This document shows, piece after piece, positions 27,587-38,573 of a stretch of 64,000 nucleotides of DNA. A model generated the notes under the pieces. The model was not told the DNA's origin and did not search any database. It saw only the letters and a program-made list of their open reading frames with translations. A program made the translations under genes and the position numbers. This DNA is from an uncultured Bacteroidota bacterium (lineage in GTDB: Bacteria > Bacteroidota > Bacteroidia > Flavobacteriales > Flavobacteriaceae). Each line of letters begins with the position of its first letter. The first letter of the stretch is position 1. The stretch covers positions 1-64,000 of the forward strand of contig CACHVZ010000002.1 in assembly GCA_902583445.1 (NCBI GenBank), written 5' to 3'.

Positions 27587-30361
27587 TTGATGGATAAATT
27601 TTCATTTCTTAACTCAGCTCACACAACTTTATTCGCAGAAATGTATGATCAGTACTTGCAATCACCAGATACTCTGGAGCCAAGTTGGAAAGCATTTTTT
27701 CAAGGTTTTGACTTTGGAATGGAGAGTGCAAATATCACAGTTGAGGAGAGAAAATTTGAAGTTCCAGAAAATATTAAAAAGGAATTTCAGGTAATTAATT
27801 TAATAGATGCCTACAGAAAAAGAGGACATCTATTTACAGTTACAAATCCGGTTAGGGAGAGAAGAAAATACTTACCAACTCTAGATATTGAAAACTTTGG
27901 TCTAGAAGCTGCAGATCTTGAGTTAGTTTTTAGTGCAGGTGAGGTTGTCGGAATAGGACCTGATAAATTAAAAAATATAATTGATCATTTAAAGAGAATC
28001 TACTGTCACTCAATAGGTATTGAGTATATGTATATCAGAGATCCTAATAAGGTTAAATGGATTCAAAATAATATCAATGTTAATGGTAACCATCCTAATT
28101 TTTCTAAAGATGAAAAATTGAAAATCTTAGATAGCCTAAACAAAGCCTATACTTTTGAAAATTTTCTTCAAAAAAAATATGTTGGACAAAAAAGATTTTC
28201 GCTTGAAGGCGGGGAGTCTTTAATTCCAGCGATAGACTTTCTAATTAATATAGCTGCAGATAAAGGAGTTAAGGATGTTGTTATGGGAATGTCACATAGA
28301 GGAAGGCTAAATACATTGGTGAACATTTTTGGCAAATCTAGTAAGGATATCTTTGGAGAATTTGATGGTAAAGACTACGAAGAGGACATCTTTGATGGAG
28401 ATGTTAAATATCATTTAGGTTGGACATCAGAAAGGTTGACCAAGTCAGGAAATACAATTACAATGAATTTAGCCCCAAACCCATCTCACCTTGAGTCAGT
28501 TGATCCGGTTGTTCAAGGAATAGCAAGAGCTAAATTGGAAAATGACCTAAATAATAAAAGAAATAAAATTTTACCCATTTTAGTTCATGGTGATGCAGCA
28601 ATTGCTGGACAGGGAGTAGTTTATGAAGTAATTCAAATGTCAAGACTTAAAGGTTATAGTACAGGTGGGACTATTCATTTAATTGTAAATAATCAAGTTG
28701 GATTCACTACGAACTATTTAGATGCAAGATCAAGCACTTATTGTTCAGATGTAGGTAAAGTAACCCTTTCACCAGTTCTACATGTAAACTCTGATGATGT
28801 TGAGGCTGTTATACATGCAGTTACTTTTGCTTTTGAATATAGAAATCAGTTTAATAGAGATGTTTTTATTGACTTACTTGGATACAGAAAATATGGGCAC
28901 AATGAAGGAGATGAACCAAGATTTACTCAACCAAAGCTTTATAAGTTTATTTCTTCACACCCAAATCCAAGAGATATATATGCAGGTAAATTAATTGAAC
29001 AGGGAATAATTAATAAGGGCTATATCTCTAAAATTGAATCAGATTATTTTGAATCTTTGGAAGAGGAGCTTGATGACTCAAAGAAAAAGGAAAAAACAAA
29101 AATTACTCCTTTTATGCAAGAAGTCTGGGAAGGGTTTAAGCGTGTTGATGAAAATAAAATGCTAAAAGAATATGACACTAATTCTAATGAAGAAGCTATT
29201 TTAAACGTAGGTACATCTATCACAAAGCTTCCTAATAAACAATTTTTAAGAAAAGTAATTAAGCTATTTGATGCAAGAGAAAAAATGCTTTTTGAATCAA
29301 AAAAAGTTGACTGGGCATTAGCTGAACAACTAGCTTATGGTACATTAATGCTTGAAGGATTCAATGTTAGAATATCTGGTCAAGATGTAGAAAGGGGCAC
29401 ATTCTCTCACCGTCATGCAGTTTTAAAGTCCGAAGATTCTGAAGAGGAATACTTGCCTCTTAACAGTATTGATTCTAATAAAAAAGGGGTATTAAAAATT
29501 TACAACTCTCTTCTTTCAGAATATGGTGTCCTGGGTTTTGATTATGGGTATGCATTAGCAAGCCCCAACAGTTTGACAATTTGGGAAGCTCAATTTGGTG
29601 ATTTTTCTAATGGAGCTCAAATAATAATTGACCAGTACATATCATCTGCTGAGGATAAATGGAAACTACAAAACGGTATTGTATTATACCTACCTCATGG
29701 ATATGAAGGACAAGGAGCAGAGCACTCTTCTGCTAGAATGGAAAGATATCTTCAATTGTGTGCAAAGGATAATATGTATGCTGCAAATTGTACAACCCCA
29801 GCAAATCTTTTTCACCTTCTAAGAAGACAAATGATTACTAACTTTAGGAAACCATTAATACTATTTACACCTAAAAGTCTCTTAAGACATCCTAAGGTTA
29901 TCTCAGATATTGAAGAATTAACTTCATCTAAGTTTATGCCTGTAATTTCTGATTCTGAAATAGATCCAGATAAGGCTGAGTCATTAGTCTTTTGTTCTGG
30001 AAAATTCTATTTTGATTTAACTGATTACAGAGAAAAGAATAAAATTAAAAATGTTGCAATTGTAAGGATAGAACAGCTCTTTCCACTGCCTGTTAAATTG
30101 ATTATTTCTGAAATTAAAAAATTCTCAAATGCAAAGGATATAGTTTGGGCCCAAGAAGAACCAAGAAATATGGGAGCTTGGAACCATATCCAAACATATC
30201 ATTTAATTGCTAAGAATATGAGGCCAGCTACAAGAAGATTTTATGGATCAACTGCCTCTGGAAGTTATGTTAGATTTGAGAGAAGGCATAATCAAGTTAT
30301 TGAGTATGTTTTTGATAAGTCTAAAAATAATTTTAAGAAATATCATATCTCCAACATTTAG
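27587..30361 (+). CDS. sucA: 2-oxoglutarate dehydrogenase E1 component
   Basis: RFSLEGGESLIPAIDFLI, VMGMSHRGRLNTLVNIFGK, HGDAAIAGQGVVYE, GQDVERGTFSHRHAVL, QEEPRNMGAW. Confidence 0.97.
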   Translation: MMDKFSFLNSAHTTLFAEMYDQYLQSPDTLEPSWKAFFQGFDFGMESANITVEERKFEVPENIKKEFQVINLIDAYRKRGHLFTVTNPVRERRKYLPTLDIENFGLEAADLELVFSAGEVVGIGPDKLKNIIDHLKRIYCHSIGIEYMYIRDPNKVKWIQNNINVNGNHPNFSKDEKLKILDSLNKAYTFENFLQKKYVGQKRFSLEGGESLIPAIDFLINIAADKGVKDVVMGMSHRGRLNTLVNIFGKSSKDIFGEFDGKDYEEDIFDGDVKYHLGWTSERLTKSGNTITMNLAPNPSHLESVDPVVQGIARAKLENDLNNKRNKILPILVHGDAAIAGQGVVYEVIQMSRLKGYSTGGTIHLIVNNQVGFTTNYLDARSSTYCSDVGKVTLSPVLHVNSDDVEAVIHAVTFAFEYRNQFNRDVFIDLLGYRKYGHNEGDEPRFTQPKLYKFISSHPNPRDIYAGKLIEQGIINKGYISKIESDYFESLEEELDDSKKKEKTKITPFMQEVWEGFKRVDENKMLKEYDTNSNEEAILNVGTSITKLPNKQFLRKVIKLFDAREKMLFESKKVDWALAEQLAYGTLMLEGFNVRISGQDVERGTFSHRHAVLKSEDSEEEYLPLNSIDSNKKGVLKIYNSLLSEYGVLGFDYGYALASPNSLTIWEAQFGDFSNGAQIIIDQYISSAEDKWKLQNGIVLYLPHGYEGQGAEHSSARMERYLQLCAKDNMYAANCTTPANLFHLLRRQMITNFRKPLILFTPKSLLRHPKVISDIEELTSSKFMPVISDSEIDPDKAESLVFCSGKFYFDLTDYREKNKIKNVAIVRIEQLFPLPVKLIISEIKKFSNAKDIVWAQEEPRNMGAWNHIQTYHLIAKNMRPATRRFYGSTASGSYVRFERRHNQVIEYVFDKSKNNFKKYHISNI

Positions 30362-30428
30362 TTTGCATAAAATTTAAATAGTAATTTTTTATCATTAATT
30401 TTGATTGATTAACTAGCTATGTTTTGAG

Positions 30429-31619
30429 ATGGTCCTAGAAATGAAAATTCCTTCCCCAGGAGAGTCAATTACTGAAGTAGAGATTTCCCAATGGCTTGTA
30501 AAAGATGGAGATGTTGTGAGAAAAGACCAGACTATTGCTGAGTTGGACTCTGATAAAGCTACACTTGATCTTCCAGCGGAAGCATCTGGAAAAATTACCC
30601 TAAAAGCACATGAGGGAGACTCAATGTCTGTAGGTGATGTGGTTTGTTTAATTGATACATCAGAGTCTATAACAGAAATAGAAACTGATGAAACTGAATC
30701 AAATATAGAGTCTATTAAAGAAGAGAAGACTCAAATAACTCAAAGTGAAAATATAAGTGTTACTCCACTTGCGAGAAATATTGCCTCTGAGAAGGGTATA
30801 GATCTTAATGAGATTAAAACTGAGGGTCAAAAAATTACAAAAGATGATGTTCTAAAGGCAGTGCCTGCAATGGGTGCATCCAGTGATGATTCAAGAAGTG
30901 AAACAAAAGAAAAACTTTCTATGCTTAGGAGAAAGGTTTCGGAGAGATTGGTTTCAGTAAAAAATGAAACTGCAATGTTAACCACATTTAATGAAGCAGA
31001 CCTTTCTAATATATTTGAAATCAGAAAAAAATATAAAGAAGCTTTTTTACAGAGACATGGAGTTAGTCTTGGATTTATGAGCTTTTTCACTCTTTCTGTT
31101 ACAAGAGCACTGGAGCTTTACCCTGATGTTAATTCAATGATAGATGGTGACGAGAAAATATCGTATAATTATAGTGATATAAGTATTGCAGTCTCAGGAC
31201 CAAAGGGACTAATGACACCTGTACTTAGGAATGCACAAAAATTATCATTTTCGTCTGTAGAACAGGAAATAAAAAGATTGGCTGACAGCGTTAGAAATAA
31301 AACTATAACAGTTGATGATCTAACAGGCGGAACATTTACTATTTCAAATGGTGGTGTTTTTGGCTCAATGCTTTCAACACCTATTATAAACCCTCCTCAA
31401 TCAGGAATCCTTGGTATGCATAATATTATTCAAAGACCAGTTGCTGTAGATGGAAAAGTTGAAATCAGACCAATGATGTATCTAGCTTTATCCTATGATC
31501 ATAGAATTATTGATGGTAATCAATCTGTTGGTTTTTTAATTGCTGTTAAGGAAGGTGTTGAAGATCCTGAAAATATTTTAATGGGTGGTAAAATAGAGAA
31601 ATCACTTGGACTCACTTAA
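30429..31619 (+). CDS. sucB: Dihydrolipoyllysine-residue succinyltransferase (2-OGDH E2)
   Basis: Lipoyl domain [15 protein letters not shown]3-binding [15 protein letters not shown], catalytic [15 protein letters not shown]; directly after sucA. Confidence 0.95.
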   Translation: MVLEMKIPSPGESITEVEISQWLVKDGDVVRKDQTIAELDSDKATLDLPAEASGKITLKAHEGDSMSVGDVVCLIDTSESITEIETDETESNIESIKEEKTQITQSENISVTPLARNIASEKGIDLNEIKTEGQKITKDDVLKAVPAMGASSDDSRSETKEKLSMLRRKVSERLVSVKNETAMLTTFNEADLSNIFEIRKKYKEAFLQRHGVSLGFMSFFTLSVTRALELYPDVNSMIDGDEKISYNYSDISIAVSGPKGLMTPVLRNAQKLSFSSVEQEIKRLADSVRNKTITVDDLTGGTFTISNGGVFGSMLSTPIINPPQSGILGMHNIIQRPVAVDGKVEIRPMMYLALSYDHRIIDGNQSVGFLIAVKEGVEDPENILMGGKIEKSLGLT

Positions 31620-32382
31620 TTTGATTGATACTCATACTCACTTATACTTAGAACAATTCAGTGAAGATATTACCGATGTGGTAAATAGAGCCCTTGACGT
31701 AGGTGTTACTAGATGTTATCTTCCCTCAATTAGTTCAAAACATAATCATAGTATGCTTGAATTAGAAAAAAAGTTTCCAGGTTTTTTTTACTCAATGATT
31801 GGATTACACCCTTGTTATGTTAATGAAAATTATGATTCTGAGTTAAAATTTGTAAAAGATAATATTCTAAAAAATGACTATAAAGCAATAGGTGAAATAG
31901 GTATTGATCTTTTCCATGAAAAAAAATATTTTGAGCAGCAAGTTCATGTTTTTGAAGAACAAATTAAACTGGCTTTAGAAAATAATCTTCCTATTGTAAT
32001 TCACTCAAGAGATTCCTTTAATGAAATATATAAAGTTTTGAAAAAATTTAAATCTGAAAACCTGAGAGGAATTTTTCATTGTTTTACCGGAGATAAAGAA
32101 CAAGCAAATAAAATTATTGATCTTAACTTTCATCTTGGTATTGGAGGTGTAGTAACTTTTAAAAATGGAAAAATTTCTGATTTTTTAAATTCTATTCCTA
32201 TTGAAAGAATTGTTTTAGAGACAGATTCACCATATTTGGCACCTTCTCCGTTTAGAGGGAAAAGAAATGAAAGTTCATATATAAAAATAATTGCAGAGAA
32301 AATTGCAGATTTGTATAAAATTGATTTAGATGAGGTTTCAAATATTACACAAAAAAACTCTTTAGACATCTTTGGCAATTAA
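31606..32382 (+). CDS. TatD-family hydrolase/DNase (TTG start, overlaps sucB)
   Basis: [58 protein letters not shown]. Confidence 0.93.
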   Translation: MDSLNLIDTHTHLYLEQFSEDITDVVNRALDVGVTRCYLPSISSKHNHSMLELEKKFPGFFYSMIGLHPCYVNENYDSELKFVKDNILKNDYKAIGEIGIDLFHEKKYFEQQVHVFEEQIKLALENNLPIVIHSRDSFNEIYKVLKKFKSENLRGIFHCFTGDKEQANKIIDLNFHLGIGGVVTFKNGKISDFLNSIPIERIVLETDSPYLAPSPFRGKRNESSYIKIIAEKIADLYKIDLDEVSNITQKNSLDIFGN

Positions 32383-32405
32383 TAATTTAAATAAATTTAT
32401 AAAAT

Positions 32406-32492
32406 AGAGAGGTGGCCGAGCGGTTTAAGGCGCACGCTTGGAAAGCGTGTATTCTAGAAATGGAATCGTGGGTTCGAATCCCATCCTCTCTG
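32406..32492 (+). tRNA. tRNA-Ser (GGA)
   Basis: Acceptor AGAGAGG/CCTCTCT, anticodon loop TTGGAAA, long variable arm, T-arm GTGGGTTCGAATCCCAT. Confidence 0.95.
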
Positions 32493-32514
32493 CTAAATTC
32501 ATTTATTTTTACTT

Positions 32515-33912
32515 TTAACTAACTATTTGAAGTGGGTTAGTATTTACCCATCTACCTCTAGTGAAATCAGGAAATTTTTGAGGCATCCCTCCTTGAGCAA
32601 CTGAGGCCTCACTTAAAGGTGAAACAGCACTCCAAAAACATCCCTCATATACATTTTGATCTAAGGGCAATCCATTTCTTAAGCACTCAACCATTCTGTA
32701 TCTCATCATAAAATCCATTCCTCCATGACCTCTCATTTTTTTTGCAATAGCACCTAACCTTTTATACAATGGATGTTCATGCTCTTGAAAAAATTCCTCT
32801 AATTGTTCCTCCTCTGCCCAACTATTTGAATCCTTAGTAACTCCTTTAACTCCATCATTTAAAGCAATCCTAGTTGGATAACCTGCAAGTGTGCCTTTTG
32901 TTCCCTGAATAAGGTTTAATCTTGAATATGGTCTAGGACTAGTTTCATCCCACTGAACCATAATTGTCCTTCCTAAACTAGTTTTGATAATTGATGTATT
33001 TAAGTCTCCACCTTTAAAATCTATTTCATTCCATAGGTTTTCCTTTGAGAAATTTTCTTTTGCATATTTATTCCTTCCAATTGCTGGAGTAGAGTAAGAT
33101 ATAATTGTATTGAATTGGTCATCAGTTCTAGACAGATTCATATATTGAGCTACAGGACCAAGTCCATGAGTAGGATATAAGTTTCCATTTCTTTTTGCAA
33201 GGTGATATGGGCGCCATACACCCTCTCCAGTTTTTTCATTTTTCATTTGATAGCGAAGATCATGAATATAAGCTGCTTCTCCATGAAGTAAATCACCAAT
33301 GATTCCTTTTCTACACAGATTAAGATAAAGTAGTTCTTCTCTTCCATAATTTACATTCTCCATCATCATACAATGCTTTTGGGTTTGCTCTGAAGTATTA
33401 ACAATTTCCCACATTTCTTTTACTGTAACTGCAATAGGTACTTCTACAAAAGTGTGTGCACCACTTTTCATTGATTCAATAGCCATTTTAGCATGATTAT
33501 TCCAATTAGTCGCAATAATTACTACATCAGGCTTTACCACCTTTAACATTTTTTTCCATTTATTTTCATCTCCAAAATATCTAGCGATATTCTGGTGTCT
33601 CCCCTCAGCAATTTTAATACAAGACGAAACTGAACGATCAACTAGTTCTTCATGTAGATCTGATATTGCAACAATCTCGGTTCCATCTATTGAAGCAAGT
33701 TGTAGAGTGTGCCCATGACCTCTACCTCCAACTCCTATAATTGCAATACGAACTTTTTCAAGTTTAGGAGCTGCAAAATCACCCATGTAAGAAGAATTTG
33801 AAGGAATACTATAATTATTATCTTCATTTTCAATAAACCCGGTTGGAATCGAAATTGCAGCTGAGGATAGAGCTGTTGTTGATAAAAACTTTCTTCTATT
33901 AAATTTTTTCAT
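32515..33912 (-). CDS. Gfo/Idh/MocA oxidoreductase, GH109-like (putative alpha-N-acetylgalactosaminidase)
   Basis: Tat-like signal MKKFNRRKFLSTTALSSAAIS; IAIIGVGGRGHGH Rossmann; RNGNLYPTHGLGPVAQYMNLSR GH109-like block. Confidence 0.8.
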   Translation of the reverse strand: MKKFNRRKFLSTTALSSAAISIPTGFIENEDNNYSIPSNSSYMGDFAAPKLEKVRIAIIGVGGRGHGHTLQLASIDGTEIVAISDLHEELVDRSVSSCIKIAEGRHQNIARYFGDENKWKKMLKVVKPDVVIIATNWNNHAKMAIESMKSGAHTFVEVPIAVTVKEMWEIVNTSEQTQKHCMMMENVNYGREELLYLNLCRKGIIGDLLHGEAAYIHDLRYQMKNEKTGEGVWRPYHLAKRNGNLYPTHGLGPVAQYMNLSRTDDQFNTIISYSTPAIGRNKYAKENFSKENLWNEIDFKGGDLNTSIIKTSLGRTIMVQWDETSPRPYSRLNLIQGTKGTLAGYPTRIALNDGVKGVTKDSNSWAEEEQLEEFFQEHEHPLYKRLGAIAKKMRGHGGMDFMMRYRMVECLRNGLPLDQNVYEGCFWSAVSPLSEASVAQGGMPQKFPDFTRGRWVNTNPLQIVS

Positions 33913-34025
33913 ACCTAAATTTATGTAAAGATTTTGAGATACTTTTTAATTTTTGTGATTTTTGAGTATGATCAAATTCTTATATTTACTTTGAACAAAA
34001 ATTAAATTAATCAACAAAAATCATA

Positions 34026-36485
34026 ATGCATTATATAAGATCCAAAACCACCTTAATAGTAACTTTTTTATTAGCTTCAAAACTTTTTTTAGGCTGTGAT
34101 AATATAAATTCTAATAACATATGGACTAGTATTGAACCTTTACCTCTCGACCCAGATATTGAAAAACAAATTGATGAAATACTTCCTAAGCTAACCTTAG
34201 AGCAAAAAGTAGGTCAAGTAATTCAGGGTGACAGTGATCATGTTACGCCAGAAGATGTCAAAAAGTATAGGCTTGGTTCTGTTCTTAGTGGAGGAAATTC
34301 TGCTCCTGGGCCTTTGCCATATGCTGAAACAGAATCTTGGCTTGAAATGGCTGATAAATATTTTAGTGCATCAATTGAAGATGATGATGTTGAAATAGCT
34401 ATACCAATTATTTGGGGAATAGATGCTGTCCATGGACATGCAAATTTAAAGGGGGCTATTATTTTTCCTCATAATATTGGTTTAGGTGCAACTAATAATC
34501 CTGATCTTATAGAAAAAATAGCAAATATAACTGCTCATGAACTAACTGTTTCGGGACATGATTGGACATTTGCTCCAACACTTGCAGTTCCAAAAGATAT
34601 AAGGTGGGGTAGAAGCTATGAAGGTTTTTCCGAAGATCCTGAAATTGTTAGATCATATGGAGATAGAATAGTAATTGGTCTACAAGGTCTTTTTGACTCT
34701 AATAAATTTTTGGGAGACGGTAAAGTAATTTCTAGTGCTAAACATTTTCTTGCAGATGGAGCAACTGTTAATGGTGTTGACCAAGGAGATGCAATAATTA
34801 GTGAAAAAGAATTAAGTAAAGTTCATGCTGCCGGATATTACAGTTCAATTCCGGCCGGTGTTCAAACTGTAATGGTTTCTTTCTCTAGTTGGAAGGGCAG
34901 AAAATTACACGGAGATAAAGAGCTTTTAACTGATGTTTTAAAAGGAAAGATGGGTTTCAATGGTTTTATAGTTGGAGATTGGAATGGACATGGCCAAGTG
35001 CCAGGTTGTATAAACACTGATTGTCCACAGTCTCTAAATGCTGGTTTAGATATGTATATGGCTCCAGATAGTTGGAAAGGATTATATGAAAGTACTTTAC
35101 AGCATGTGAAAGACGGTACTATATCCATGGAGAGATTGAATGATGCTGTTAGGCGAATTTTAAGAGTTAAACTTGCATCTGGAATTTTTGAAAAAGGCCT
35201 ACCAAGTTCAAGAGTTAATGCAGGTAATGAAACTCAATTAGCTCTTCCTGAAAATAGAGAAATTGCTAGACAAGCTGTAAGAGAGTCTATGGTTCTTCTT
35301 AAAAATAATAATCAAACCTTACCAATAGATCCCTCAAAAACTATTTTAGTAATTGGAGATGGTGCTAAAAGAATTTCAAAAGCAACCGGAGGTTGGACTC
35401 TATCATGGCAAGGTAATAATCACACAAATGAAGAATTTCCTAATGCTACATCAATTTTTGAAGGAATAGAAGAGGTTATTAGTAAATCAGGTGGAAACTT
35501 ATTCTTCAGTGAAGATGGGTACTTTAATCAAGATGTTGATATCGTTATAGCTGTATATGGAGAAGACCCCTATGCAGAGTTTCAAGGCGATAGAGAAAAT
35601 CTTGATTTTGTTTCCAATGTATTCGATACTAATATTTTAGAAAATTATAAAAATCGAGAAATTCCGGTTGTTTCAGTTTTTCTCTCTGGACGGCCAATGT
35701 GGACCAACCCTGAAATAAATAGTTCAGATGCTTTTGTGGCTGCATGGCTTCCAGGAAGTGAAGGCGGCGGAATTTCAGATTTACTATTTAGAGTAGACCC
35801 ATCATATGATTTTACAGGTAGATTATCTTTTAGCTGGCCTGCTAAAGCTAAAGTTTCTAATAATAGTGAAAAACTGTTTGATTTGGGGTATGGATTAAGT
35901 TATGAAAGTAAATCTCAAATTAATTTGGTAGCAGTAGACTCTGGACTTGAAAATTCAGATCTTGCATCAACTGGACAATTTTACAATAAAGGTGCTGTAG
36001 TTGATCCATGGAAATTATTTTTGATTTCAGGAGTACTTGAAAAGCAAATTGCAAGTTTTCCTACATCTGTTGGAGGCCTAATTATAAGTAAGACTGATCA
36101 CTTAGCTCAAGAAGATGCATTAAGAATTCATTGGACATCAGGAGATGAGACAAGATATTCACCTGCTGAAGATGGTGATTATTTTCGAATTTCTACAGAT
36201 CAACCAGATAATATGACACGCCAATCCAATGGAGCGATGAAGCTTGCTTTCAATGCAAAATCGTTTTCAGCTTCTAATGAAAAAATTCAAATTGGACAAT
36301 GTGATGTTAACCTAGATTGTAATCAAACACTTGAAATTGAAATTAATAATGAATGGAGAGAATACATGATTAGTCTTAAAGATTTTGAAAATCTTGGTAT
36401 TGACATGTCTAGTATAACATCTTCAATTTTGATTAAAGCTAAACCTGGGGTTGAAATAGGAATAAGCAATATTCGACTTGAATAA
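34026..36485 (+). CDS. Glycoside hydrolase family 3 beta-glucosidase/exo-beta-glucanase lipoprotein (ExoP-like)
   Basis: Lipobox LFLGC; PIIWGIDAVHGHANLKGAIIFPHNIGLGA, SAKHFLADG, GFIVGDWNGHGQVPGC (Asp nucleophile); C-terminal ligand-binding-like domain. Confidence 0.88.
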   Translation: MHYIRSKTTLIVTFLLASKLFLGCDNINSNNIWTSIEPLPLDPDIEKQIDEILPKLTLEQKVGQVIQGDSDHVTPEDVKKYRLGSVLSGGNSAPGPLPYAETESWLEMADKYFSASIEDDDVEIAIPIIWGIDAVHGHANLKGAIIFPHNIGLGATNNPDLIEKIANITAHELTVSGHDWTFAPTLAVPKDIRWGRSYEGFSEDPEIVRSYGDRIVIGLQGLFDSNKFLGDGKVISSAKHFLADGATVNGVDQGDAIISEKELSKVHAAGYYSSIPAGVQTVMVSFSSWKGRKLHGDKELLTDVLKGKMGFNGFIVGDWNGHGQVPGCINTDCPQSLNAGLDMYMAPDSWKGLYESTLQHVKDGTISMERLNDAVRRILRVKLASGIFEKGLPSSRVNAGNETQLALPENREIARQAVRESMVLLKNNNQTLPIDPSKTILVIGDGAKRISKATGGWTLSWQGNNHTNEEFPNATSIFEGIEEVISKSGGNLFFSEDGYFNQDVDIVIAVYGEDPYAEFQGDRENLDFVSNVFDTNILENYKNREIPVVSVFLSGRPMWTNPEINSSDAFVAAWLPGSEGGGISDLLFRVDPSYDFTGRLSFSWPAKAKVSNNSEKLFDLGYGLSYESKSQINLVAVDSGLENSDLASTGQFYNKGAVVDPWKLFLISGVLEKQIASFPTSVGGLIISKTDHLAQEDALRIHWTSGDETRYSPAEDGDYFRISTDQPDNMTRQSNGAMKLAFNAKSFSASNEKIQIGQCDVNLDCNQTLEIEINNEWREYMISLKDFENLGIDMSSITSSILIKAKPGVEIGISNIRLE

Positions 36486-36540
36486 TTAGAATTTAAATTT
36501 TCCAAAATAAAATTTATTAACTTGACAAAAAACCTCACAG

Positions 36541-37548
36541 ATGTATAACTCAAGAATTTCAGGACTTGGTATGTATGTTCCAGAAAATATTGTTACAAAT
36601 GATGATCTTTCTAAAATTATGGATACCTCCAATGAATGGATAATTGAGAGAACAGGAATTGAAGAAAGAAGACATATAAAAAAAGGTGATGGTAATACAA
36701 CTGCTATCATGGGGATTAAAGCTGCAAAAATAGCAATTGAAAGAGCTGGAATTGATAAAGATGAAATTGACCTAATTATTTTTGCAACATTGAGTCCAGA
36801 CTATTATTTCCCAGGAGGTGGTGTACTTGTTCAAGAAGAACTAAAAATTAAAACATGTCCAGCGATTGATATAAGAAATCAATGTTCTGGTTTTATATAT
36901 TCTATTGCCACGGCTGATCAGTTTATAAAATCAGGTATGTATAAAAATATTCTAGTAATTGGATCAGAAAACCATTCTGGTGGGCTTGATTTTTCCACAA
37001 GAGGTAGAGCGGTAACTGTAATATTTGGCGACGGCGCTGGAGCAGCAGTTATATCGAGAGAGGAGGATTTAACAAAAGGTATACTATCTTCACATCTTCA
37101 TTCTGAAGGAAAATTTGCGAAAGATTTAGCACTAATTGGACCAAATACTAATAGGTGGGTAAATAAAATTATTAAAGATAATGACCCTGATGATATTTCC
37201 TATTATCCATATATGAATGGCCAGTTAGTTTTTAAAAACGCTATAGTAAGATTTTCAGAGGTGATAATGGAGGGTCTTAATAAAAATAATCTTCAACCTG
37301 ATCAAATAGATATGTTAATTCCACATCAGGCAAATCTCAGGATATCTCAGTTTGTTCAAAAAAAGTTTGGTCTATCCGATGATCAAGTTCATAATAATAT
37401 TCAGAAATATGGAAATACCACTGCTGGATCAATCCCTATTGCATTAACAGAGGCATGGCAGGAAGGAAAAATAAACTCAGGAGATATTGTTGTTCTTGCA
37501 GCATTTGGAAGTGGTTTTACATGGGGAAGTACAATTATTAAATGGTAA
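36541..37548 (+). CDS. fabH: 3-oxoacyl-ACP synthase III
   Basis: RISGLGMYVPENIVTNDDLS, IDIRNQCSGFIYS (Cys), MLIPHQANLRI (His), YGNTTAGSIPIAL (Asn), FGSGFTWGS. Confidence 0.93.
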   Translation: MYNSRISGLGMYVPENIVTNDDLSKIMDTSNEWIIERTGIEERRHIKKGDGNTTAIMGIKAAKIAIERAGIDKDEIDLIIFATLSPDYYFPGGGVLVQEELKIKTCPAIDIRNQCSGFIYSIATADQFIKSGMYKNILVIGSENHSGGLDFSTRGRAVTVIFGDGAGAAVISREEDLTKGILSSHLHSEGKFAKDLALIGPNTNRWVNKIIKDNDPDDISYYPYMNGQLVFKNAIVRFSEVIMEGLNKNNLQPDQIDMLIPHQANLRISQFVQKKFGLSDDQVHNNIQKYGNTTAGSIPIALTEAWQEGKINSGDIVVLAAFGSGFTWGSTIIKW

Positions 37549-37558
37549 TAAAATTTAA

Positions 37559-37708
37559 ATTAAAGAACATGAAAATAAATACAAAACTGTTATACTTGAG
37601 TTCATTGTTGATCCAAATTCTGGATTCCCATTAATTATTTCAACAGGACCTTATGTTATTCTAGAGACATATCCGTTTCAAAAATACAAGCCAAAAAAAC
37701 CTAATTAA
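37559..37708 (+). other. Orphan 49-codon open frame without canonical start
   Basis: IKEHENKYKTVILEFIVDPNSGFPLIISTGPYVILETYPFQKYKPKKPN*; preceded by in-frame TAA, no ATG/GTG/TTG at the start; fabH-exbB intergenic gap. Confidence 0.3.
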
Positions 37709-37784
37709 TCACTCTTAAAAAAAATTTGAATCATATAATAATTTTTATATCTTTCGGTTCTCAATTATTGAAAATATTAGAAAA

Positions 37785-38567
37785 ATGAAAAAAATATTAT
37801 TTGCATTAATCCTATCTGTTTTTGTTGGTTCTGCCATTACGAGTAATGTGTATGCAACTACAACAGTAAATAGTTTAATAACTATTCAGGATTCACAAGA
37901 TGAGCCTATGATGGAAGCTACTTCGGATGAAGCTTCGGCAGGTTTTACTCAAGAATTAAAAAAGCGTTTTATTGAAGGTGGCCCAAGTTTTATGGGGATT
38001 GTACTCATATGTCTTATACTTGGTTTAGCTATCTCAATTGAAAGAATTATATATCTTAATTTATCAACTACTAATTCAGAAAAGTTAACTGGTGATGTTG
38101 AAGATGCTCTTAAATCAGGTGGTGTTGAGGCTGCCAAGGAAGTATGTAGAAATACAAAAGGACCTGTAGCATCAATCTTTTATCAAGGTTTAGATAGAGC
38201 AAAAGATGGAGTTGATTCTGCAGAGAAAGCTGTTATTTCTTATGGTGGTGTACAAATGGGACAGCTTGAAAAAAATGTCTCATGGATTTCATTATTTATT
38301 GCACTTGCCCCTATGCTTGGATTTATGGGAACTGTAATTGGAATGATTACTGCATTTGATAGAATTGAAGCTGCCGGTGATATGCAACCATCACTTGTTG
38401 CTGGGGGTATTAAAGTTGCACTTTTAACGACTGTATTTGGTCTTATTGTTGCCATTATACTTCAAGTATTCTACAACTATATAGTTGCAAAAATTGATTC
38501 AATTGTAAATGATATGGAAGATGCATCAATTACTTTAATTGATATTCTTTCAGCTCAAAAAAAATAG
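37785..38567 (+). CDS. exbB: MotA/TolQ/ExbB proton channel family protein
   Basis: LFIALAPMLGFMGTVIGMITAFDRIE, ALLTTVFGLIVAIILQVFYNYI; followed by two ExbD genes. Confidence 0.92.
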   Translation: MKKILFALILSVFVGSAITSNVYATTTVNSLITIQDSQDEPMMEATSDEASAGFTQELKKRFIEGGPSFMGIVLICLILGLAISIERIIYLNLSTTNSEKLTGDVEDALKSGGVEAAKEVCRNTKGPVASIFYQGLDRAKDGVDSAEKAVISYGGVQMGQLEKNVSWISLFIALAPMLGFMGTVIGMITAFDRIEAAGDMQPSLVAGGIKVALLTTVFGLIVAIILQVFYNYIVAKIDSIVNDMEDASITLIDILSAQKK

Positions 38568-38573
38568 TCTTAT

